Part shown: piece by piece, positions 45,793-52,523 of the stretch
Layout of the letters: every line of letters starts with the position of its first letter
Numbering within the stretch: the first letter of the stretch is position 1
Assembly: GCF_014191725.1 (NCBI RefSeq)
Contig: NZ_JACHWZ010000001.1
Coordinates: forward strand, 372,001 to 436,000
Length of the DNA stretch: 64,000 bases
Direction of reading: 5' to 3'
From: Microbulbifer rhizosphaerae
Lineage (GTDB): Bacteria > Pseudomonadota > Gammaproteobacteria > Pseudomonadales > Cellvibrionaceae
Notes under the pieces: model-generated
The model's database searches: none
What the model was told of the DNA's origin: nothing
What the model saw: the letters and a program-made list of their open reading frames with translations, nothing else
Position numbers and translations under genes: made by a program

Positions 45793-45859
45793 CCATTCCG
45801 GCGGAGGCAGGAATCCAGGTGCCACCAGACTGGATACCGGCCTGCGCCGGTATGACGAA
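45793..45859. repeat. Palindromic repeat, family 4 (CATTCCGGCG type)
   Basis: CATTCCGGCGGAGGCAGGAA, then CTGGATACCGGCCTGCGCCGG and TATGACGAA: two imperfect hairpins in opposite orientation, recurring at 49.4 kb. No gene is seen in the 144-base spacer. Confidence 0.65.
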
Positions 45860-45932
45860 TAAATAGAGTTTATTCGAAACAAGTATCTACAATTGCCACC
45901 CTTTGCTTTCCATTAACCACTAACCACTCGAT

Positions 45933-47156
45933 ATGCCCCCAAGACTGCAAAAATTCCTTCTCGGCTACAGCGGCACCTCCCTGGCCACCGGCCTGCAGGT
46001 CATACTGTTGCCCTGGATTGCGCTGGCAGTGGTGGGGCTGCCGGCACTGCAGCTGGGCTGGGTGCAGGCATCGGTGCTGCTGCCGAACCTTGTATTTTTG
46101 CTGTTCGGCGGCGCTCTCGCAGACAGGCGTGATTCCGCCGCGGTGGCGGCCCTGGCCTGTATCGGCCTGGCGCTGTGCCACGGGGGGCTGCTGCTGTATT
46201 TTTCCTACCGCCTGCCCGATTTACTCGTGTTGTTATTCTATGGCGTCTGTCTCGGCGTCTGCACCGCGTTCCTGCAACCGGCGCGGGACAACCTGGTACA
46301 GCGCACTGCCCGGGACAGGAAGGGCCACACCACCGAGAGCCGCGTGCAGAAAACCGTGACCTGGATGATGCTGGCACAATACGGTGGACAGGCGGTGGGC
46401 ATGTTGCTGGCGAGCCGCTTCGACCAATGGGGACCGCAGTTGCTGCTTTCCGTGCAGGTGGCGGTGCTGGCCATTGCCGCTGTTTTCCTGTTCTCCCTGC
46501 GCGAGAAAACTGCCCGGAGGCCGGTGGGAGAAAAACTGCCGTTGACACTGATTATCGAGGGGTTGTCGCAGGCCTGGGGCCGGCCGGCACTGCGTGAACT
46601 GATCGCGCTGATGGCCTTCAATGGCTTCGTGCATATCGGCGTGTTCCTGGTGGTGCTGCCGCTGCTGGCGGCACAATATAGTGGCGCTGGCGGCCGCGGC
46701 GCCAGCTACTATGCGACCCTGCAACTGGCGTTTGTCGCCGGCACTGTCGCCGCCACCGTCACCCTGCTGCGCCGGGGCCAGGGGGCGCAGCCCGGGCGGG
46801 GCATTCTGATGTGCCTGCTGTACAGCGCGGCGCTGCTGGTGGCGATCAGTTTCGGGCCCACGCCGCTGGGGCTGATGTTGTTGTGCGCCTGCTGGGGCGC
46901 GGTGGCCGCCGCTTCCGCGGCATTGGGGCGCGGCATAGTGCAGTTGCTGGCGCCGGACCAGTATCGCAGCCGGATTATTTCCATTTACCAATTGGCGCTG
47001 TTCGGCTCCGCAGCCCTGGGCGCCCTGGCCGCCGGCGCGCTCAGCGAATACGCTGCGCCGCTCACTACGCTGCTGTGGGCGGGGATTCTGAGCCTGTTGG
47101 CTTTTGTACTGGTATTATGGAGCGGCGCGTTGCGCGGGGTGCAAATCCAAAACTGA
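45933..47156 (+). CDS. Major facilitator superfamily transporter
   Basis: A 407-aa inner membrane protein with about twelve hydrophobic segments, including SLATGLQVILLPWIALAVVG at the start and LLTTLLWAGILSLLAFVLVLWSG-like sequence at the end. The first cytoplasmic loop reads GGALADRRD, the MFS motif A. Overall form resembles EntS-like exporters. The substrate is unknown. The DUF1080-like gene follows 27 bases later but need not be co-regulated. Confidence 0.85.
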   Translation: MPPRLQKFLLGYSGTSLATGLQVILLPWIALAVVGLPALQLGWVQASVLLPNLVFLLFGGALADRRDSAAVAALACIGLALCHGGLLLYFSYRLPDLLVLLFYGVCLGVCTAFLQPARDNLVQRTARDRKGHTTESRVQKTVTWMMLAQYGGQAVGMLLASRFDQWGPQLLLSVQVAVLAIAAVFLFSLREKTARRPVGEKLPLTLIIEGLSQAWGRPALRELIALMAFNGFVHIGVFLVVLPLLAAQYSGAGGRGASYYATLQLAFVAGTVAATVTLLRRGQGAQPGRGILMCLLYSAALLVAISFGPTPLGLMLLCACWGAVAAASAALGRGIVQLLAPDQYRSRIISIYQLALFGSAALGALAAGALSEYAAPLTTLLWAGILSLLAFVLVLWSGALRGVQIQN

Positions 47157-47183
47157 AATAATTCCTTGAAGACGTTTAAAATA

Positions 47184-48062
47184 ATGAGAACTTCTCTCCG
47201 CGCTATATTGTTACTAATCGCCTGTTATGGCTTGCCGACGTATGCCACCGACTCGTCGTGGCACAATCTGCTCGACAAGGATTTCAGCCAGTGGGACGTG
47301 TACCTGAGCTACCCGGGCGACGTGATCGACAGCGTCGTGACCGGCACTGCGCCGAAATCGCTCAAGCCCATCGGTCTCAACAAGGACGAAAGACGCGTGT
47401 TCTCCGTCATCGATGATGACGGCACGCTGGTGCTGCGCATCAGCGGCGAGATCTACGGTAGCTCTGCCACTAAACAGACGTTTTCCAACTACCATTTTCG
47501 CGCCAGGTTCAAATGGGGCGACAGGAAGTGGGAGCCGCGTCTTACCGAGCTCAAGGACTCGGGCGTGCTCTACCACAGTACGGGCGAGTTCGGCGTCGAC
47601 TATTGGCATTCGTGGATGCAGTCGCAGGAATTCCAGATCATCGAGGAAGGCATCGGTGACTACTGGACCATCGGAAACGCACAGATCGACATCTCGGCAG
47701 CCAAATCAGCCGGCAGCGATTTGTATAGCTACAAAAAGGGCGCGCCCTGGCTCACCTTCGCCGCCAACGGCGAGCAGTTCGGTGCGGTCGCCAATCACTG
47801 CCGCCGGGGTGAAGACGTCGAGATCAAGGGCGACTGGAACCAGATAGAACTGGTCTGCTACGAAGACCGCTGCGTGCACATTGCCAACGGCAAGGTCGTC
47901 ATGGCATTGAAGAATTCACGCCACGTGGTAAACGGCAAGGTCGAGCCCCTGACAGGGGGCAAGCTGCAGATTCAGAGCGAAGCAGCGGAAGTGTTCTACA
48001 AGGACATCGAGATCCGCCCCATCGATGCGATGCCGCAGCAGTACGAGACGTATTTCCAGTAG
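47184..48062 (+). CDS. Exported DUF1080 / 3-keto-disaccharide hydrolase-like protein
   Basis: A 292-aa protein with signal peptide MRTSLRAILLLIACYGLPTYA. The mature part opens WHNLLDKDFSQWDVYLSYPGD, the usual entry of DUF1080 concanavalin-like domains, and continues NYHFRARFKWGD, DSGVLYHSTGEFG and QEFQIIEEGIGDYWTIG, typical of the family. Such domains occur in 3-keto-glycoside hydrolases and lectin-like proteins, so a periplasmic role in sugar processing is plausible. An in-frame TTG six codons upstream is less likely. The next gene is a convergent LysR regulator. Confidence 0.82.
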   Translation: MRTSLRAILLLIACYGLPTYATDSSWHNLLDKDFSQWDVYLSYPGDVIDSVVTGTAPKSLKPIGLNKDERRVFSVIDDDGTLVLRISGEIYGSSATKQTFSNYHFRARFKWGDRKWEPRLTELKDSGVLYHSTGEFGVDYWHSWMQSQEFQIIEEGIGDYWTIGNAQIDISAAKSAGSDLYSYKKGAPWLTFAANGEQFGAVANHCRRGEDVEIKGDWNQIELVCYEDRCVHIANGKVVMALKNSRHVVNGKVEPLTGGKLQIQSEAAEVFYKDIEIRPIDAMPQQYETYFQ

Positions 48063-48120
48063 CTGACGGGGTGTTGTCAGAAGCCGCAGCAGTTCGGGCG
48101 GAGTGCTGACTGGACACCTT

Positions 48121-49026
48121 TCAGCGGATATCGTCGGACTCCTGCACCAGTTTGAACAACCAGTCCCTGAACACCTGTATCCGCTCGACCCGCGGCGAGG
48201 ATTCGTCGTACAGGAAGCTGTAGCGGATACCGTTTTCAATACGGTGGGGGAAGGGCTTGACCAGGGTGCCGGCGTCGATCAGCTGTTTCGACAGGGTGAG
48301 GGAACCCAGGAAGAGCCCGTGCCCGGAAAGCACCGCGCTCAGTGCCATGTCCAGGTTGTTGACCTGCAGCCACTTGATCTCCCCGGGAGGGAAATCCAGC
48401 CCCGCCAGTTTCAGCCAGGCCGGCCAGTCGAGCCCGGGGCGGTAGTTGGCGTCCACCAGCCAGCACTCCCTGAGATTCTGCGGGTCGGACAGGTCCACAT
48501 GGTCCAGCAGCCGGGGTGAGCAGAGGGCGACCAGGGGATCTTCGAACAGCATCGCCCGGTGCAGCCCCGGGTGTTCGGAGAAGCCGAAGCGGATCGCCAC
48601 GTCCATGTCCCCGTGCTTCAGGTCCTCCACTTCGGCGGACACCATCACCCGCACATTGATCTCCGGATGCTGCTGGCGGAATTTCCACAGGTTGGGCATC
48701 AGCAGCATGGTGCCGAGGGATTGGGTGGTGGTGACATTCAGGGTGCCCGCCACCGGCTCGGTCTGGATCTGGTGGACGCCGTCGACAATGGCCTGAAAAC
48801 CCTTCGTCAGCTGTGCCGCGAGCTGCCTGCCCTTGGCGGTCGGGATCATGCCGCGGCCGCGGCGGATAAACAGCTTTACCCCGAGTACTTCCTCTACCTG
48901 GCGGATCTGCTGGCTGACCGCCGCCTGGGAAACATGCAGTTCGTTCGCGGCCCGAGTGTAGCTCTGGTGTCGCGCCGCGGCCTCAACACAGCGCAGCGCG
49001 CCCAGTTGGGATAGTATTTTTGTCAT
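48121..49026 (-). CDS. LysR-type transcriptional regulator, GcvA-like
   Basis: A 301-aa regulator. The HTH is at the N-terminus (LGALRCVEAAARHQSYTRAA, then NELHVSQAAVSQQIRQVEEVLG), and the effector domain includes DMDVAIRFGFSEHPGL, as in GcvA/AmpR-type members. It is divergent from a 53-aa protein gene with a 98-base spacer, so it may control that gene. No substrate can be inferred. Confidence 0.88.
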   Translation of the reverse strand: MTKILSQLGALRCVEAAARHQSYTRAANELHVSQAAVSQQIRQVEEVLGVKLFIRRGRGMIPTAKGRQLAAQLTKGFQAIVDGVHQIQTEPVAGTLNVTTTQSLGTMLLMPNLWKFRQQHPEINVRVMVSAEVEDLKHGDMDVAIRFGFSEHPGLHRAMLFEDPLVALCSPRLLDHVDLSDPQNLRECWLVDANYRPGLDWPAWLKLAGLDFPPGEIKWLQVNNLDMALSAVLSGHGLFLGSLTLSKQLIDAGTLVKPFPHRIENGIRYSFLYDESSPRVERIQVFRDWLFKLVQESDDIR

Positions 49027-49124
49027 AAGTTTTTCTTATGATTCATTCAAGAATGGATCGTTGGTCTGCCGCGGGTTCCGGCGGCAGAATAGCTCCCGGA
49101 TTCAACAGCCAGGGAGAGACAGTT

Positions 49125-49286
49125 ATGTCAGTCAGCCGTTATGTTAGCAACGAAAATTGTTGCGCCGCAAAGAAAACCGGTACCGCCGATGAAGCTGCAC
49201 CCGTCCGCTTGGCGGATCGCCTGGAGAGGTTGCTGGGGGATACCGCGCGGCGCCTGGGACTGGAGGCCATGTCCCGAGTCAAATAA
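49125..49286 (+). CDS. Small unknown protein, 53 aa
   Basis: I do not recognise this protein. Reading from MSVSRYVSNENCCAAKKTG it is 53 aa, with two adjacent cysteines near the N-terminus and a predicted amphipathic helix (RLADRLERLLGDTARRLGLE). The ribosome site AGGGAGA is strong and well spaced, which is the main argument that it is real. It is divergent from a LysR gene, an arrangement typical of LysR targets. The frame is open 29 codons upstream, but that part has no ribosome site. Confidence 0.55.
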   Translation: MSVSRYVSNENCCAAKKTGTADEAAPVRLADRLERLLGDTARRLGLEAMSRVK

Positions 49287-49383
49287 CCTGAAATTATGCC
49301 ACTCCGCCGCGCCTCCCCGGTGCGGCCCCCTCCCGGCGGCCGAAGGGTTAGAATGTCTGCCTGATTTCCCTGCCACGCGCTTT

Positions 49384-49450
49384 CGTCGTTCCGGCGCAAG
49401 CCGGAACAGGGGCCACTGCACTGGATACAGGCTTGCACTGGCATGACGAA
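49384..49450. repeat. Palindromic repeat, family 4
   Basis: CGTCGTTCCGGCGCAAGCCGG, then CTGGATACAGGCTTGCACTGG and CATGACGAA; the same two-part layout as the copy at 45.8 kb. Confidence 0.65.
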
Positions 49451-49481
49451 GTATCTACAGCTGTTCGAGAAGAGTTCACCA

Positions 49482-50690
49482 ATGAGTACCCCGCACAACT
49501 GGCGCCGCCCGGAAATCATGTTGTTATTGCTGGCGGCGGCCATGCCGCTTTCCTTCGGTATCTGGCAGGCGCTGCTCAACAATTTCGTGATCGAGCGGGC
49601 CGCCTTTACCGGCGCCGAGATCGGCCTGCTGCAGAGTGTGCGGGAGATTCCGGGTTTTCTGGCTTTCACCGTTATCTTCGTGCTGTTGCTGGTGCGCGAG
49701 CAGCGGCTGGCCTTCCTGGCATTGATCGCCACCGGCCTGGGAGTGGCGCTCACCGGCTGGTTCCCGACCACCGCGGGCCTGCTGCTGACCACGCTGCTGA
49801 TGTCCACGGGGTTCCATTACTACGAAGCGCTGAAGACCTCACTGGCGCTGCAGTGGCTGCCGAAGGAGACTTCGGCCATCTGGCTCGGGCGCATGGTGGC
49901 CGCCGGTTCCCTGGCCTCGCTGGTCGCCTATGGCCTGGTATGGCTGACTTCGGATCTGCTGCAAGTGGAGTACCACTGGATCTATCTGCTGGGCGGAAGC
50001 GTTACTGTGGGGATGGTGGTGGCGGTCTGGCTGCTGTTTCCGGAGTTTCCCCAGCCGCATAGCCAGCACAAGAAACTGATCCTGCGCAGGCGCTATTGGC
50101 TCTACTACGCGCTCACCTTTATGAGCGGCGCGCGCCGGCAGATCTTCGTAGTCTTTGCCGGTTTCCTGATGGTGGAGAAATTCGGCTACAGCGTGGGCGA
50201 GATCGCTACGCTGTTTATCCTCAACCACCTGCTCAATCTCTTCGTGGCTCCACGCATCGGCAAATTGATCGTGCGCTTCGGCGAGCGCAACGCGCTCACC
50301 ATCGAATATATCGGCCTGATCCTGGTGTTCGGCAGCTACGCCCTGGTGCAGAGCGCGGAAGTGGCCGCAGCCCTGTATATCGTCGACCACTTGTTTTTCT
50401 CCATGGCCATTGCCATCAAGTCCTATTTCCAGAAGATCGTCGACGAGCGGGATATCGCCGCCTCAGCTGCGGTGAGCTTTACCATCAACCATATCGCCGC
50501 GGTGGTGATTCCAGTGCTGTTCGGATTAATGTGGCTGGTATCGCCGGCGGCGGTGTTCTGGTGCGGTGCGGGAATGGCCGCGGTCTCCCTGCTGCTGGCG
50601 CAGAACATTCCCGGATTGCCCGGGAAGGGCAATGAGGCGCGGTTGGGTCGGATCTCCACCAGTGGAGAAGCCGGCGTCGAACCCGCCTGA
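49482..50690 (+). CDS. Major facilitator superfamily transporter
   Basis: A 402-aa inner membrane protein with eleven to twelve hydrophobic segments. It starts MSTPHNWRRPEIMLLLLAAAMPLSFG. A different MFS subfamily from the one at 46 kb is suggested by the sequence FHYYEALKTSLALQWLPKE and the central RRQIFVVFAGFLMVEKFGY. An ATG 13 codons upstream lies inside a family-4 repeat and is rejected. The gene ends directly against the convergent sigma-54 regulator with no spacer and no visible terminator. The substrate is unknown. Confidence 0.82.
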   Translation: MSTPHNWRRPEIMLLLLAAAMPLSFGIWQALLNNFVIERAAFTGAEIGLLQSVREIPGFLAFTVIFVLLLVREQRLAFLALIATGLGVALTGWFPTTAGLLLTTLLMSTGFHYYEALKTSLALQWLPKETSAIWLGRMVAAGSLASLVAYGLVWLTSDLLQVEYHWIYLLGGSVTVGMVVAVWLLFPEFPQPHSQHKKLILRRRYWLYYALTFMSGARRQIFVVFAGFLMVEKFGYSVGEIATLFILNHLLNLFVAPRIGKLIVRFGERNALTIEYIGLILVFGSYALVQSAEVAAALYIVDHLFFSMAIAIKSYFQKIVDERDIAASAAVSFTINHIAAVVIPVLFGLMWLVSPAAVFWCGAGMAAVSLLLAQNIPGLPGKGNEARLGRISTSGEAGVEPA

Positions 50691-52235
50691 TCATGCCCGC
50701 TCCGGTTCGAGAGTGCTGACGCGACGTTTCAGGGCCTCCCGGGGAGTCTTGAGCTGTGTCGCCCAGGCATCCAGGTCCGGGCCCTGTTCCATAACCCGGT
50801 AAATTTCCTCCTCGGGGATTTTCTCCACGGCCCGCACTTCAGGGCTCTGTTTCAGCAGGGCGTACATGGAGGTCCGCGAGACGCCGAGGGACTTGGCCGC
50901 GGGCATTACCCGCCAGCCATTGTCGTTCAGCGCCCGCAGCAGCTCGGATTCCGAGACGGTGGCCGGGTCCCGGTAGCGGATGCGGTTCGCTGCGGGGCCG
51001 GTGCCGATTTCCTCCTTTAGCGGGTCGATGTGCAGCTGCTCCGCCAGCTCGTCATCCCAGCAAATGGTTCCGTCGGGCTCGGCATGGATGGCCAGGCGGG
51101 TGACGAAGTTTCTGAGTTCGCGCACATTGCCGGGCCAGGGCTGCATGGCCAGGGTGCACACCAGATCGGCGGGAATGCGCACCGGGTGGCCCAGCTCGGC
51201 TTCCGCCCCGCTGACAAAGCCTGCCAGCAATTCGCCGAAATCCTCACGTCGCTGGCGCAACGGGGGAAGCTGGATGCACACCGCTTCCAGGCGCCGCCGC
51301 AGGGGCTGGTTGAAGGGCCGTTCCACGTCGGCTTCCAGGGGACGGTCGGTGGCGGCGATAAAGCGCACGTCCACACTGCGCTCGCGACTGTCCCCCAGTG
51401 GCCGCAGGCGGCCGTCCTCCAAAACCCGTAGCAACATCACTTGCACCGAGGGGCTGGCGTCGCCGATTTCATCCATAAACAGGGTGGAGCCGTCCGCTTC
51501 GCAAATCAGGCCCGGCCGGCTGGTGCGGGCGCCGGTATAGGCCCCCTGGCGCACACCGAAGAGTTCGGCGGCGGCGAGCTCGCCACCCAGTGTGGCCATA
51601 TTCACGGAGACCATCGGCCGTTCGCTCCGCCCGCTGAGGTGGTGAATAGCCCGGGCGACCAGTTCCTTGCCGGTTCCGCTCTCCCCGCGTATCAGTACAC
51701 TGGCATTGGCCTGCGCCGCCCGGCGGATCTGCTGGCGCACCCGGTCCATATGGTGGCCGCTGCCGGCCAAATCCAGGAGGGGCGAGCGGTGTTCGCGCTG
51801 TGGTGGCGCCCTGTGCAGGCAGAGTGCCACCCTGCGCCCTAGGCAGATGGCAATGCCGTCCTCGAGCGATTGTTCATTCACTGTGAGGGAGCTTTCAATC
51901 TGTTCTGCGCCGATCTGCACCGGCATGCTGGTGGAGGGCGGTTGAATCGAGATTCCCTCCGCCAGCTGTTTCAGCAGCAGGGGGTTGCGGGAGATACGGC
52001 GGTCGCCCAGGGAGAATTCGGAGCCGTCCCCCAGCAGGAACAGGGGCGCCCAGCGGGATAATTCGAATTCACCGGCGCGATTCCACAGCACGGGGGTGCT
52101 GGCGCCGATGCAGCGGCGATCCGGATGCCAGAGAATGGTAAGTGTGGGAAGGAGTAGTTCGCCTTCGAACTGGAATCGGCGGGAGGCACTCAGGGTGTCT
52201 TCCGATGTGTCTGTTTCCCGGTCGCCGATGGGCAT
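50691..52235 (-). CDS. Sigma-54-dependent activator with FHA-like N-terminal domain
   Basis: A 514-aa enhancer-binding protein. The N-terminal ~160 residues look like an FHA phosphothreonine-binding domain (LTILWHPDRRCIGAS, LGDRRISRNPLLL). The AAA+ domain has Walker A RGESGTGKELVARAIHHL, the sigma-54 contact loop as GAYTGA (the variant of GAFTGA), and LFMDEIGDASPSVQ. A Fis-type HTH follows (ELLRALNDNGWRVMPAAKSLGVSRTSMYALL), then about 45 residues. The divergent neighbour is a Ser/Thr kinase, so phosphothreonine recognition would give a direct signal route; this is inference from domains and position. Confidence 0.92.
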   Translation of the reverse strand: MPIGDRETDTSEDTLSASRRFQFEGELLLPTLTILWHPDRRCIGASTPVLWNRAGEFELSRWAPLFLLGDGSEFSLGDRRISRNPLLLKQLAEGISIQPPSTSMPVQIGAEQIESSLTVNEQSLEDGIAICLGRRVALCLHRAPPQREHRSPLLDLAGSGHHMDRVRQQIRRAAQANASVLIRGESGTGKELVARAIHHLSGRSERPMVSVNMATLGGELAAAELFGVRQGAYTGARTSRPGLICEADGSTLFMDEIGDASPSVQVMLLRVLEDGRLRPLGDSRERSVDVRFIAATDRPLEADVERPFNQPLRRRLEAVCIQLPPLRQRREDFGELLAGFVSGAEAELGHPVRIPADLVCTLAMQPWPGNVRELRNFVTRLAIHAEPDGTICWDDELAEQLHIDPLKEEIGTGPAANRIRYRDPATVSESELLRALNDNGWRVMPAAKSLGVSRTSMYALLKQSPEVRAVEKIPEEEIYRVMEQGPDLDAWATQLKTPREALKRRVSTLEPERA

Positions 52236-52252
52236 AGCACAGCACTCCTCCT

Positions 52253-52266
52253 GAGAACTGGTTCTC
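52253..52266. promoter_or_regulatory. Palindromic operator candidate before the sigma-54 activator
   Basis: GAGAACTGGTTCTC, a 6-2-6 perfect dyad, overlaps the predicted transcription start of the minus-strand promoter next to it and is 18 bases from the start codon. Confidence 0.5.
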
Positions 52267-52270
52267 GGCG

Positions 52271-52299
52271 ATTATGATATAGTCGCCGCCGCGTTCCAA
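52271..52299 (-). promoter_or_regulatory. Sigma-70 promoter of the sigma-54 activator gene
   Basis: On the minus strand: TTGGAA, 17-bp spacer, CATAAT. Four of six and five of six consensus bases. Confidence 0.5.
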
Positions 52300-52326
52300 G
52301 TTACATCCCGAACAATAATCAAAGGT

Positions 52327-52503
52327 AGTGTCCTGTCTCATATTAAATGGTGATTTCAGAGCCCCTCAAATTGTTCACAGTTAGGCGCAGCTCGCAGGGA
52401 ATGGTCATTCCATTTTCAAGAGCTGCAACGCAGCTGTGGACGATTTGGGGGGCTCCCTTCGGGCGGCCCGCTGAAATTACCATTTAATATGAGACAGGAC
52501 ACT
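52327..52503. mobile_element. MITE-like palindromic element, 177 bp
   Basis: Terminal inverted repeats of 33 bp (starting AGTGTCCTGTCTCAT) match at 32 of 33 positions. The inner parts are also complementary (GAGCCCC...CAAAT...CACAG...GCAGCTC), so almost the whole element can fold into one long hairpin. A 15-base CCTTCGGGCGGCCCG insert occurs on the right side only. It has no coding capacity. No clear target-site duplication was seen. It lies between the sigma-54 activator and kinase genes, 20 bases before the kinase start, so it may have replaced or altered that gene's promoter. Confidence 0.75.
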
Positions 52504-52523
52504 GGAACAATGCCCGGGGGAGT

